In this document: positions 45,353 through 57,230 of the stretch, piece after piece
Layout of the letters: the number at the start of each line of letters is the position of its first letter
Position numbering within the stretch: position 1 is the first letter of the stretch
Source: Gnetum montanum
Taxonomy: Eukaryota > Streptophyta > Gnetopsida > Gnetales > Gnetaceae
Length of the DNA stretch: 64,000 nt
Direction: 5' to 3'
Assembly (NCBI GenBank): GCA_015680685.1
Contig: MNCI01034986.1
Coordinates: 129,239-193,238, forward strand
Made by a program: the position numbers and the translations under genes
The notes under the pieces: model-generated
Database searches by the model: none
What the model was told of the DNA's origin: nothing
Seen by the model: the letters and a program-made list of their open reading frames with translations, nothing else

Positions 45353-46990
45353 ATGAAGGAAACATCTTACAGTAAGCCATCAATGTTTGATGGGATTGAC
45401 TTTGCATACTAGAAGGCACAGATGCAAGGATTCTTTGAATCCATGGAATTTGAAGTATGATAGTTCATTATGGAAGGATATAATCATTCCATTAATAGAA
45501 CAATATACACTACACTACAAAGAGTTAAGTGGTCTGATGATGATAAAAAAAATTTATGTTTGATTCAAAGGCTAGGAACTATCTCTACTGTGTTCGTAGT
45601 AAACCTTAATTTAATAGAATGGCTAGATGTAAACATACGAAAGAAATTTTGATAGTTTTATAGCCCATCTATTATGAAACCTTGATAGTTAAATACTCTA
45701 AACTCCTAGTCTCACAAAAGGAATATGAAAAATTATAAAATAAAGGAAGGTGAAAGAATCAAAGATTATGTTTTTAGGGCTAATGACATAGTAGTTAGTG
45801 TTAGAGGAACATGGAATGAGTTACCTAAAAGTGAATTCATCATTAAAATGATTAGAATTGTAACCCCTGAATTTAGATCCAAAATCACTAACATAGAAGA
45901 AATTAGAGATTTTTCCATACTTAAATTTAAATAATTACAAAATGAACTTGTAGCATATGAGATGAATCTCATAAGTGAAAGTGATATCAAGGAAAAAACC
46001 CATAACACTTAAGAGTTCCTCAAAAGAAAAGAAGATGTTAGACTGTGAAGAAAATAGTGATAAGGCTTCTAACATAGAAAGGGAAAAGCTTCAACCAATT
46101 TGGTAGCAAAGGTAAAGAAAGTAGTAAGCAACCTAGAAATTCAAATTTTGATATTTATTCTATAGAATTTTTGATATGTGATGGAAGATTCCATGTGGCA
46201 TCTAAATGTTCTAGTGCTAGCAAGTTATAGAAGAAGGAACCCATTCAAGAGGAAAATAAGACCAAAGATTTCTATACTAGTTGGGATGATGAATAGAGTG
46301 AAGAGAAAACTAATGATCCATCAACAAGCTCACATCTTACTTTCATGGCTCTCGCATGAGAAGCTCGAATAAAGGAATCTAGAGAATTTAAAGGTATACT
46401 TAGGGAAATGTATGACATGTTATGTAATGAATTATCTCTTTTCAAAATTTATGTATCAAAATTAAAAAATAGTACATAGCAAGGATATAGAAATATTTGA
46501 ACTTAAACTAAATACTCTAATCTCAAAAAGGATAACTCAAACCTAAAGGCTGAGGTTCAAAAGCTAACCTTGTCTCAAGAGTAGATGAACAAGGAATTAG
46601 CAAATACAAAACTTAGCAATGAAAAGCTTACTAAAGATAAGAAGATGTCACAAGTTATGTAAAGATAAGGAAAAATTAAAATGATAAAAGAGAATTGAGG
46701 AATGATTCCCATGCTAATACATCCATAATCACTTCATCTAAATGAGGGTACACACCTAGGTTTGAACATCTAGCATGAATAGTAAGAACTATGTTTACTA
46801 TTATGGAAAATATGGGCATATATAATATCATTGTTATTTACAATTAAGAAATTATAATTTAACTACTTGGTCTTATCAAAAGAAGGCCAAAATCATGTCT
46901 TGTAGGGTAAACAAGATTGGAGACCTAAGGTAAATAAGTAAGAGGAAGAAATGGATGAACATGCTTCTTTTCCAAATAATTAATCTTGAC
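45353..46990 (+). pseudogene. gag: Ty1/copia (Sirevirus-like) gag remnant of element D
   Basis: ATG 45353 opens MKETSYSKPSMFDGIDFAY, then a stop at the Trp position and QMQGFFESMEFEV, matching the C gag start. 45725-45934 encodes RIKDYVFRANDIVVSVRGTW and KSEFIIKMIRIVTPEFRSKI, the same domain as in C. The first knuckle (ICDGRFHVASKC, about 46167-46205) has lost its first Cys, then FYTSWDDE follows. A helical stretch (near 46500-46650) precedes a second knuckle (YYYGKYGHI, stop, YHCY, about 46795-46840) with Cys changed to Tyr, and QDWRPKV. The order fits Sirevirus-type gag. No protease or later pol domains follow. Confidence 0.85.
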
Positions 46991-47188
46991 CACACCAATG
47001 AAGATACAAAACATAATCATGAAAAAACCACCTTGAATGAGGATTTTAATACACATGTTGGTGTTAATGGAGGAAAACATTTAATGGAATCAAGAGATGG
47101 AATTTACAAATAAGGAACTTATTTTAAACTTACATAAGTAGACAAACAACTTTGAGAAAGCAAGCTAAGATTGGTAAGTATTGAGGAT

Positions 47189-48320
47189 TGTTGAACTTAG
47201 AAGGGGGGATGAATAAGCTACCCAAATTAAAATTTTCATCCAAAAAGAACACAACCAATTTTAACATGGCTCCCCAACTTGGATAGTCCACACTTAGAGG
47301 GTAGATAGTTTGCATAACTCTAGACTTTGATACTCTCAAAATGTGATTTGAAGGGTACCACACCTTGTATAGCTCAAAGCTCTACTTTGGAGTGATTTGA
47401 TGTCATAAGTCCCCTCAACCCTACAAGGTCCAAACAAGCTTATAATATGGTTTCCAAGATCCCAAAACCTTTACAACTTGAGCTCCACTCTAGGGTGTTG
47501 TGGTGCTACACCAACACTCAATTTGGTAGGATCTCGACAAGCTCAAGGATAATGCCTTCTCACAAGAAGCACATCAATCCCATAGGATAACAAAAGAGAA
47601 AAAAAATTACAAGGATGCAACTAATTTGTTGGTCCTTGTACTTTGAGGTACAATACAATAGATTACTACAATAGTACAAAAGATAGTACAATGATGCACA
47701 CAAATGTAATAGAATAGTATTCACAATGATTTCTTGATGTTGATAGTTACTTCCATACAACCCTTGCACATTCCACAAGAGAAAAAATTCTTCTTATAGC
47801 CTTGATGTTTTTGAAATCACCTCAAAATTCATGCAATAACTATCTAACGGTTACTAGAGATGTCTTCTTTGAGATTAGGACATCTCTCTACATCAGACTT
47901 GCATTCTACGTAGACATCTTTCTTACAGTGGAGATGTCTACTAGGAGACTTCTACATGTAGACATCTTCTCTACATAGTAGACATCTACTATTTTTGCTA
48001 AATGTCTTCTTTTCTTCTTTTGTGTCTTAACCAAGACATCTTCTACTTCCTATAGATGCTTCCTGAGGCTTCCTCATTTCATTGATATGGCTCATCCCTT
48101 ATCTTGGGAACTTTTTCTTTTTTCTGTAGTCTTCATCTTTGTTCTTGCTCTCACTTAAGTCCTTGTAGACTTCACTTTGACATCACATTGTAGCTCTCAT
48201 CACTTGAGTCTTCATTCTTACTCAACAGGTTCTTGTGAACTTCATGTTCTTATCCTACAACTACACAAACATCCTTGTTCTTCATTTTCCTTAAGGTTTT
48301 GACATATCAAAAGGTCAACA
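47189..48320 (-). mobile_element. Solo LTR of the copia family, inverted inside D
   Basis: 1.13 kb from TGTTGAACTTAGAAGGGG to AAAAGGTCAACA on the plus strand, i.e. oriented like C and opposite to D. No primer-binding site lies at its inner end and no polypurine tract at the other, so it is read as a solo LTR. Flanks are AGGAT (47184-47188) and AGTAT (48321-48325), a possible 5-bp duplication with one change. AGATGTCT/AGACATCT octamers occur between 47855 and 48045. Confidence 0.75.
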
Positions 48321-49040
48321 AGTATGATTGTAATTTTAAATATTCCGTAGCTTGCATCACTAGTTGTATGAATACTACTATTTTAAAAATATTTTTATAT
48401 AATCTTTAAGATATGAGTATATGATTGAAAACGTTAATAAAGGATAAGTAAGTGAGATATGTTTCACACCTTTGGCTATTATTGGTTGGAAAAAGTTATT
48501 CATCCTTGGAGGCATCAAATTCAAGATTTTCTAGTATTCTATAATCATTTCTATCATTCCATTTATGTATCAAAGCCTTGGATAAAAAATTCAATGTTCA
48601 AAAAAGATGTCTCACTATTCTGATTTGTCTTACTAGATGTTGTAACTAAGAGGAAGACATCTTGACTATTATATACTCAATTTGGGCAAGAGATCTCATT
48701 TCCTCTCAAGATGTCTCGAGCTCATCATAAATCCTACCAAAGATGTATCTCTCTATAAATTAACATGATTTATATTTATTTTCCATTTCTTTTATGCTAA
48801 AGACATCCTTCCCTAGATGACGAGGACTTCCTTCCTACTATAGTTGACTCTATTTAGCTTGGTTTCCATGGTGCATAGAAAGATAGAAACATCAAGGATG
48901 CTATAGCGTAAATCCAAGGGCACTCAAGGGACATCAACAAGAAAATCCATCTTATAAAAGCATCAATTCCAATCCACAAATTCTTAGAACAAGTTTGAAA
49001 ATAATCTATTAGTATCCATTGTATCTAGATGAAATTTAAA
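48321..49040 (+). other. Unassigned, with copia LTR-like fragment
   Basis: 48590-48760 carries octamers (AGATGTCT, AGACATCT) and the phrases AGACATCTTGACTA and AGATGTCTCGAGCT that also occur in the D LTR near 44730-44770, so a decayed LTR piece may lie here. Nothing else is recognised. Confidence 0.35.
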
Positions 49041-50510
49041 CTTTTATCAACATCGTTAACAAGCTTTGTTGTCATATTTTGAAACCCTAGGATGGGCCAT
49101 GATTATCTCAATAACCATTTGAAATATTAAAGTGCTTGTCCATGAATTCTTTGGTAACATTGTTATTATAAATAATTCTATTGGAGCTTTCACCTTTATG
49201 GTTAGGGGAGTTATTGTTCAAGTCTCTCCTCAAATTATTAATGATTTGCTTGGAATTTCTTGTGTTGATATTCATAGAGTTGTAGTTCATACCATGGATG
49301 ACATTTCCACAAATGGTATCATCCCAATTATATATGAATAATTTTATGATGCAATATTTTATAGTTTAGTATCAATCTAGGATGGTAAGATGTATCGACA
49401 CTAGATGTCTCTAGATGCCTCCACACTTTCTCTTATTGTGATGTAAAACATCATAGTCAAAGGAGGTAGCTATAGTTATTTACTTCAATAATAGGATTTA
49501 TGTTATATTTCTTACTAATAGGACAACCTTTAGATTTTGGTATACTATTTTTAGGGATATTTTGGGAATGTATACCAATGAACACATCTATGGATACCCT
49601 CTCCTTATTAGCTTGATCATACACTAGGTGGGTGTTTCCATTTCAAACCTTTCCATGCTAAAAGAAAAAAGGAGTCTTGATGAGTAATCTAAGAAGAGAA
49701 GTACCGCTCATATAGAATTTGCAACCCTTTCAGCTTCATAGGTACATATTAGATAGACATCAAACAGATCTTTAGCACCACAAGCACCAACCCAGCCTAG
49801 ATGAAAAAAAATGATGAGTGCTCGAGTATGGTCTTCGTTGAAGAAGGCCTTATGCTCCATTGTCAAAACCATAGGGAATATTGGTAGAAATCTCTCTTAC
49901 CTTCATAAGAGGATGGATTTAGTAGCCTTCCATCTCCTCCAAGTGATCTTTAGTTTGAGGAGATTGAGATCCCTCATTGGAAAAAGAGTGAAGAAGAGCT
50001 AGAACCTATTTGACACACTATAGTAGTAGGGCCATATTAAGCCTATGACTTAGGAAATGCATCAGATATAGAAAAACTAGTAGGAGGACTACCACATTCC
50101 TAGGGGGAGCCCATCGCTCACACTGAGTAGTTAGCTCTAGAGGAATTTATGCAAAGGTCATCTTTCTCAAGACTCTCTAATTGATTTAGAAGTGATGATG
50201 CATCATAGTCTTTTGAGCAATAGGCTATGAATAACATTGTTGGTGTAGAAGCATAATGGGAATAAACTGTTCCCAAGACATATTAGCCTAGGCTACTCCA
50301 TCATCCTCTAGGTATGCTCCATCTCATGATAGTCCTCCTCCATCCAGCCACTTTTGGATGAGGCCTTGTCCTAGATGAGCACTAGATTCAATGACTTCTG
50401 ATGATGATGATGATGATAGCTAGTAGGTCTGTCGCTCTAGTACTAGTAGTGATGATGATGATGAAGGGCCCTACAAGGCCACTCATAATGCATTAAAACT
50501 TTTATGATGA
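49041..50510 (+). pseudogene. Resembles 'putative plant transposon protein' domain
   Basis: The frame reads LGWAMIISITI, stop, NIKVLVHEFFGNIVI, MVRGVIVQVSPQIINDLLGI, then further on FRDILGMYTNEHIYGYPLLI. The order LGW.., LV.EFY.N, VRG..V..S...IN.LLG and a late PSLI-type helix is that of the family annotated in plant genomes as putative plant transposon protein (Pfam Transposase_32). The tail is acidic, with Asp runs encoded near 50399-50465. Function is unknown in the family. It is broken by many stops. It lies between copia gag and a copia polypurine tract plus LTR, so it may belong to D. Confidence 0.55.
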
Positions 50511-51043
50511 CATTGAGGTAAGTGATTAGGAATGGTGGTGATTCCTTTATTTTGGTGCTATCTAAAAAGGGGAAGGATTTTTGATGAACTAATGCTCAAT
50601 CTAGATTCTTAATTCGAATGCTTAATGATCAACAACTAAAATATCTATATTATATTTTGATGATTAGCATTTGTATTTTGTGGAGACCATTTGACTATTG
50701 TTACATGGTTATGATTACATGAAATCTATGGTTATATGGGTACTTTTAAATTTCGTGTTCTAGCATCTATTACGAAGGCATGATGTGTGACATGCTTGTT
50801 CATTAAATATGGGATGCATATTATAGATAGATATTTGAGTAGAATTTTGATGTGACTTACTTCTGTTAGTATTAGAGACCATTGCTAATGAATAACTGAC
50901 TATCAATCTTTAACCCATTCTCCTTTCCCAGCCCTACTATCATAGAAAATTTACTATTTTATTTAAGCATGAATACTTATATATAATAAAAATTTTATAT
51001 ATGCTTGTTTTATGCTAATCCATTATTCAAGTTTTGGACATCA

Positions 51044-51058
51044 TAAAAAAGGTTGAGA
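51044..51058 (+). other. Polypurine tract before the 3' LTR fragment of D
   Basis: AAAAAAGGTTGAGAT touches TGTTAACTTTTTAG, which corresponds to the LTR start TGTTGACCTTTTGG. The element C counterpart is AAAAATAGGGAGAT. Confidence 0.65.
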
Positions 51059-51059
51059 T

Positions 51060-51412
51060 TGTTAACTTTTTAGTATATTAAAATCTTGAGAACTGGAGAA
51101 TTTGTTAGTATTCTTGTGAGATCTTGCAAGTCTAAAGAAGATGAATGTATCATATTAAGGAGACCAAGAAAAGGGCAAGAATTGACAAACTAGAATGCTA
51201 AAGTCCAATAAGAAGATGTAAAAACTTGAAGGAAATTACAAGGATATCAAATGTTCCAAATCCAAGAGAAGATGTCTTGGAGGCTGATAAGATGTCTCAC
51301 AGTACTATGAGACATCTCTATTAAGAAACTTTGGTCTCAGGTAAGATGTCTTCATAAAATAAGAGATGTATCAAGAAAAGAAAAAATATCTTGTGTAAGA
51401 TGTATTACCACA
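51060..51412 (+). mobile_element. 3' LTR fragment, probably of element D
   Basis: Aligns with 44416-44675, including GAGATCTTG(C/T)A(A/G)GTCTAAA, AAAGTCCAATAAGAAGAT and AAGATGTATTACCACAAGT, then the match ends abruptly. Same orientation as the D 5' LTR. Contains AGATGTCT and AGACATCT octamers. Confidence 0.75.
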
Positions 51413-52979
51413 AGTCAGTTAACATCTAAAGTTAATGAAGTTTAGGGGTTTAGAGATAACATTTGGAGCTAGCTCTAGGTGGTTCAGTTCACACAATAGG
51501 AGATCTTGATAGTGCTAGAGAAGGTTAGCTCAACCCTCATCACTATGGACAAAAGGGTGATGGACATTGAAAAACATGTCCATGCTCAAATTTGAGATGA
51601 TGATGAAGGGGTAGAGTCCTCTCATTTTGAAGAGGACATCAAGCTAAAGGTAGGATGAGAGGCTTAATACTTACTTCAAGTTTTAGTTTATTTTTTGTTA
51701 TTGATGGCTGTGTAGCCATTGCTATGATACATGTACAATTTCATTTTTGTTTTTTATAAAACTAAACTATGATGGATGGATAGTTAATGGCTAATATTAT
51801 TATTTTTGTTTATATGTATATACATTATCTAATTATAATGTGATTTAGATGGATTTTCTTTGCAATTGGATATAATGTGAATATGACACTGATCTTTCAT
51901 ATTGATTATTAGTTTCAATTATGTTATAACTATTTTAATTAACTATGTGTTAAGAAAGTTGACAATTGATACATATTAGGAATTTTCTCATTTTCCTTTC
52001 ATCTTAGTTGGCCAGGCATTGGCCAAAGGCTAGTTGGGGGCTATGTTAAACCCCTAATTAGTTAAGTTTTTAACTCATTAAGCTCCCCTTTTTTATTTTT
52101 TTACTGCTTTATTTTATCAAAGATCATCAATTTTATTGATACCTATTAATAGTGCTAATTTATTTATTAAGTTATATTTGTCATAGGTCATAGTGGGATT
52201 GGTGGAAATTGACCTAAAATATATTGATCTTTGTAGCAAGGGTGAGATGGATAGATAACATTGAATTTCTAGAGAAAGTACTCCAAGAAGGAATGGAGAT
52301 ATCAATTTGAATTGCTGTAGTGATCTACTTCAAGTATCAAAGTAAAATAATATCACAATATAGTTCAATAATTCTACAACCAATTGACATCAAATTCTTC
52401 GGTGCAAATCAATTACCTAAATAATGATTTTTCTAAATTCTTTTTAAGTATCCTTTGGTATCAATAGAAAAATGAAAGAAGGAATAGAGGATTTTTTGCC
52501 AAATTTAAGATAAATTCACACTAAATTGAATCCCTTTTTGAACTATTATACTAAAACTAATAAGAAAGATTGTTGGTAATTTGTGCAACTAGGAACCATT
52601 TGATATTATTTAGGCTGTGAAGTTGCCACATTGTCAGGACAACAAAGTAGGATCACATATTAGGTGATATCTCCTTTGTAATCTTCTAGCATTTATGATA
52701 ATTTTATATATTTTCAATTTGGTTTAATCATTTTTTTCCACCTTTGAACTTAAAATTGGAAGTTAGGGTGAGGACTTTGATTTTACTTATGAGTTACCAT
52801 CATATGTGTGAAGTTTCTATTGAAAATTCAAATCAAATTATTTATTATCTTGATGATATTTTTGACTTTGGACCATTCCTCCATAGATATGACTTGTGGG
52901 TTAGTCATAGACGAGATGACATCTCTACAACATATATAATAACGAAGAAAACTTAGCATCAAAATTTGGTTGGCCTATC
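51413..52979 (+). other. Unassigned; possible tail of a second transposon-protein copy and LTR edge
   Basis: 51500-51650 encodes LITMDKRVMDIEKHVHAQI, stop, DDDEGVESSHFEEDI, an acidic tail in style like that near 50450. At about 52030-52046 GGCTAGTTGGGGGCTA is followed by TGTTAAACCCC, which looks like a polypurine tract and LTR start of another element, but no partner LTR is seen. 52744-52956 is open with no recognised motif. Confidence 0.3.
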
Positions 52980-53693
52980 AGGATCTCAACCTTGATAATT
53001 TTCCTTGGGCATAGATCCCAAGGGTTTCTCTTATTTTTCTACAAAGCCCATCTATGATTTGACAAAGCTACTATTTCTGAGAAAATCCATGGATTGGGCA
53101 TCTATGTGGGAGAGAATAGTATATGTTCAAGGCTACATCTAGGGATTCATGGTTTTCTTACTTCCATCCTTGGATTTGTTTCCTTAAATTGGAAACTCTT
53201 GAATAGGTTTGGTATTTTTCATTGAAGAGCTTAAGCATTCTAGACCACTAATGGATTCAACCTAGTTCTAACAATCTATACCAATTTTTAGCTTCCTCTA
53301 TTAGTATCCTAGGGAAGAGCTTAAGCTTTTGCCACTTAATTTTGATATTTTATAAGTTGCAAGCTCATAGAAGGCCTGTAAATGAGTTATAGATCAAAAT
53401 TATAGACTTTATAAAATTTTTGAATATTATTCATATTAAGTCATTTGATGTTCTTTCCCTTTGATACTTGTGGGGTATTCTAACTACCTTCATGATTTGT
53501 ATCATACTTCTAGTAGCCAATAAGGATTCATGATCATCAAACATTTCATGGTGATAATCTCTATTTCTATTTATCTAATTATGATGATCTTTTTTATTTT
53601 ACATTTGATACCTTTATATTGTCTTTGATTTCTATTTCTCTCTTTATCTCAGCTCCTTGGTGTATCTTTATTTTCATACCTATTGATGAGTGG
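52980..53693 (-). pseudogene. gag: Gag remnant I, C-terminal part (split by element B)
   Basis: Aligns with 58376-59010 of element B gag in the same strand and order (for example CTTCCATCCTTGGATTTG and GGGAAGAGCTTAAGCTTTTG). It is more decayed than B. It ends at the CCTAT duplication of B; the matching N-terminal part continues at 60744. The two pieces are one older gag interrupted by B. Confidence 0.75.
53689..53693. repeat. Target-site duplication of element B, left copy (CCTAT)
   Basis: CCTAT lies directly before TGATGAGTGG and recurs at 60744-60748 after the LTR end CCCATCA. Confidence 0.93.
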
Positions 53694-54485
53694 CGAGGTA
53701 TCCCTACACTTAACCATACAAATACGAGTGTGCACATGCGATTTGGTCGAACTCCAAGGACTAAGTGCTTACACGCCTTATGGAACACTTATGGTTAATC
53801 AATTGTTTTCCTCCCAAACTTACATGTATTTGTCACGGTTGTATGGTTAAGTAAGTTTGAGGTATGTGATTTTTATGTCTTTTCTCTTTTTAACACCTAT
53901 GCTAAGAGGTGAAGGGTGAAGAGACTAAATAACTAACTTTAATTAACTAAGTTCTAATTTTCCTAGCATCAATATCCATTCCCACTTACTAAACACACCT
54001 TGAACCAGTGTAACGCTACTGGCATTACCAAATGCTATTCATTACTAGGTTACCAAGCGTAGCGCATGTGCTCGAAGTAGTCATACTAAATGCGCTTAAC
54101 TAGGAAATTTGAGGGTTGAGAGAGAATAAGTGTCTAGGAAAGCATTTAAACATTTAAAATTAATTAATTCCTATTTAGCTTAGTCCATGCACTGCAAGAT
54201 TTATCAGAAATTTCATCTTTATTTCCGTACACAAATGTGTGCTTAGGTACAATTTGCTCGAATAAAGATTTGTTCACTTTGAGACTCCTAATGCTGGCAC
54301 ATGGAAATTATTCTATCTCTGGAATGGTAAAACTATTAGAGTTTTGCTAAGGGTCTAGATCTAGATGTATAAACAAGGGAGAGCTGCCTCTTATTTATAG
54401 AACTAGCGATGGGCTGCGATATCGTATATGTGATATTATAGGGGCCAATGCGATATCGTGGCTCACACGATATCGCATCCCATCA
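53694..54485 (-). mobile_element. 3' LTR of element B
   Basis: 792 bp, TGATGAGTGG to CATCCCATCA on the plus strand. TATTTATA is at 54392-54399, and GCGATATCG-type palindromes are at 54416, 54450 and 54467. Pairs with 59963-60743 (781 bp) at roughly 90 percent by eye. Confidence 0.92.
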
Positions 54486-56425
54486 TACCCCCATGAGTGA
54501 ATGAAAACTCATCCTTGAGTTCCTTACAAAATATTGGGAAGGTATGGGATTATTAACTTGAATGACACTAATGGTAGATGGGGTGACATGTGAACGAATC
54601 ATCATTACAATACATGACAAAATTTAGTGTTCATGACAAAAGGAGTGAACACTATACACATTTGACATCTAGCCTTATTTGGCAGCTGAGAGAGAAGAGA
54701 GAAGAGAGAGAGAAAAGAAGAAGTCTATTGATACCGACATGAAGATTGTACTTTTCATTGTTCATCCATAGGCGCATCATCAATCTTGTTCTTTGCATAA
54801 CCACTTTAGCACCAGTCCATTCCAAGTGTTCCCTCCAGATCCAATCCATTGTTGTATGACTAGCATCTGCACACACAACACAATCTTAAATTAGCAAGGA
54901 TAAATGAATTACAATGCAGTCGATACCTTGCCTTGATGTAAGGCCCATTGTTGTGACATGGCTAATGTAGATTCAGAGATATAATACTGGTGACTACCTG
55001 AGGTGTAGGGGTTAGAAGAGAATCAAAAAAATTGGACCAGGACCCCCATGACTAAGAGCGAACCTCCAAAGGAAAAGAATGGAGAAAGATAAGGAATAAG
55101 AAAGATGGAGAAAAAGAAACAATGATAACACCGATAAAATGGATGTCAAAGATGGAGATGAAAAAAATAAATGTTGATTGCAAAAATGTTTAGGGAAAAG
55201 AAATTAATGGTTGCACCCAAATAGGAATGCTAGTGGGTCCTCCCCAAAGCAGAATCATGCCCTTAATGCCCTGACAATCCCACATTCAAAGAGTCTATAG
55301 GCTCTAGGAATGTCATTTGGAGACAAGAGTTAAAGTCTTAACCACAAGATTTTACCAAAAAGAAAACAATGCATCAACCAAAGCATGGGCTATTAATACA
55401 ACCGACAATGAGGTAAAAAATGGAAAAAGAAGGATGGAAAGAAAAGAATGGAATGGAATCTCAAAACAAGGTGGTATATAGCCCCTTGTGTATTTCATGG
55501 TTAATGTGACTTAGTAAATTCCATTTCAAATACAGCCTCAAATAAACCACATCCAGTGACTTCGCATTAATACATTCGGCCAATCCATCCACCTGGAGTA
55601 ACAAGAATGCCTCCACTAAGAGTCACCACCATTCCAACGAAACAAAAGAGGAAAGAGATAGGAAGAAAGGAGGGCCTTAGTTAGAGGGAATATTTTTATT
55701 TAGTTCCATAACCAGTGCTTGTAGCCTAGATGATTATTTTGTCTAAGGGATGTGCTTTGAATTCTCACTTCTTCTTTTTTGGGGTTTTGCGTGAGAACCA
55801 CACCATGCAAGGACTTATTATTTTTATTGGCTTAGCTTCCCAATAATGGAGTGATCATCATAATGCTAGGGAAAACTCAAGAAGAAAACATTCAAGCACC
55901 CAAGAGAATGGCCAACACAAATGCATCAAATACCCTTGAAGTTACACCCTTCTCAATCCTTGAGTCCTTCCTTAGTTTAAGAAATACCCAGTCACTGATT
56001 CGTTGAAGGTTCTTATTATTAAGAAAGGGACTGTACATTTCCAAGCCAAGAGAGACAATAGAAATTCATGGATGCATGGGTGACATGGACTCATTTCCTG
56101 TTATATCAAAAGAACCATACCAAAGTATTAACATCATCACTTAAAGGTAAAAACCAAACATTAGCAATCAATGGAATACAATTCATACCATCTTCGAAGC
56201 ACTTATTAAGTGACAACTTAATGAAAAAATGAAATAAATAAACACACAAATAAATAATGAAGTATGAATGATGTTGTAAAAAAAAAAACAAGAAGAGTTA
56301 AAGATATTTTTAAAATAAAAATGTATAAAAAAAAACTGAAAAAGAAACTAAGGGCCTCAAATGATTAGCATAGGTGGCCATCTCCCGCATGACTAAGTTG
56401 GAAGGGAGAGATTCGAAATAAGGAG
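54486..56425 (-). other. 3' region of element B, conserved with A and J
   Basis: Aligns with 29427-31450. The minus-strand motif AGTCATGGGGG occurs at 55043-55053; decayed forms are at 54488 and 56384. A GA-rich run lies at 54683-54720. One minus frame, 56150-55880, reads LWYGSFDITGNESMSPMHPW then VSLGLEMYSP, partly shared with A; whether it was ever coding is unproven. Confidence 0.6.
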
Positions 56426-56430
56426 TGAGG

Positions 56431-56760
56431 TCATCCTATCTGAAATGTGCTATGTGCATAGACCATTCTAGGTTCATGATAAGGGTTGTTTGGTTGCACA
56501 TAGACTAGTATTCTCCTATCAGAGTACTCATTTGGATTTTCTAAGAGTTTCCAACTTCCCTCGATTGGTGGTTTCAGATTAAGGGTTGGAAGTTGGCGAC
56601 ACTCTTGCTCTAGTGAATCTATGCTTTCTACGTGGGTGCAAGTTGGTCCTCCAATTAGTTTCATGCATATTGGTGGGTTGCTCTCTTGATTAGCTATCAA
56701 CCACAGGGTGTTTTCTAGTTGTGTGGTTGCTACATATAGGCACTTTTGTATGTTAATTTC
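56431..56760 (-). pseudogene. pol: Pre-RT segment of element B
   Basis: The frame 56700-56431 reads ANQESNPPICMKLIGGPTCT then VESIDSLEQECRQLPTLNLK, matching the pre-RT segment in A (TNQESSSLICMEPIEGLTCA; IDSIDILEKVHYQLPSLNLQ). In A this leads into reverse transcriptase; in B it ends after about 90 codons at the 3' region. Confidence 0.75.
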
Positions 56761-56879
56761 CTAGGCACATCGGTTGCATGCAGGATTTGTTGAACGTTCC
56801 TGTACGCTATCACCCTCAGTATCATTGTATGTGATGCATGGAACCTTCTTCTTCTTGATCTTTTCATAAGTATTTTCCT

Positions 56880-57230
56880 TAGATACTTCCAGGGAAAGAT
56901 CACAGACTCCTAGGCATGCATTCACGGTACTGAGCCATGTCCTTCTCATTATTATTAGGAAGTCCCCCTTGTCATTGTTGACTTGTATCACTAGGAAATC
57001 AGCTGGGTATGACCAACCACACACAATGGTAACAATGTCTTCCACCAATCCCAAGGGAATAGTGATGGACTGGTTTTCCAGCTCTAAACGAATATTGCTC
57101 TTCTTTAGTGGAGGTAGGTTCTAGGCTTTATACATCTCTTGTGATATCAAGTTGACTCTAGAACCTAAGTCCAAAAGAGCCTTATGGGGTTCATTCCTAG
57201 TGACTTGGAGATAAATTAAGGGACTTCCAG
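56880..57230 (-). pseudogene. pol: Aspartic protease remnant of element B
   Basis: Polyprotein protease of Athila type: HKALLDLGSRVNLISQEMYK (catalytic Asp-Leu-Gly-Ser kept), then NIRLELENQSITIPLGLVED, CGWSYPADFLVIQVNN and DFLIIMRRTWLSTVNACLG. The usual LGRP(F/W)L motif reads MRRTWL, a loss of the conserved Gly. One stop follows MYKA. The open frame 57054-56761 covers the second half. Confidence 0.85.
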
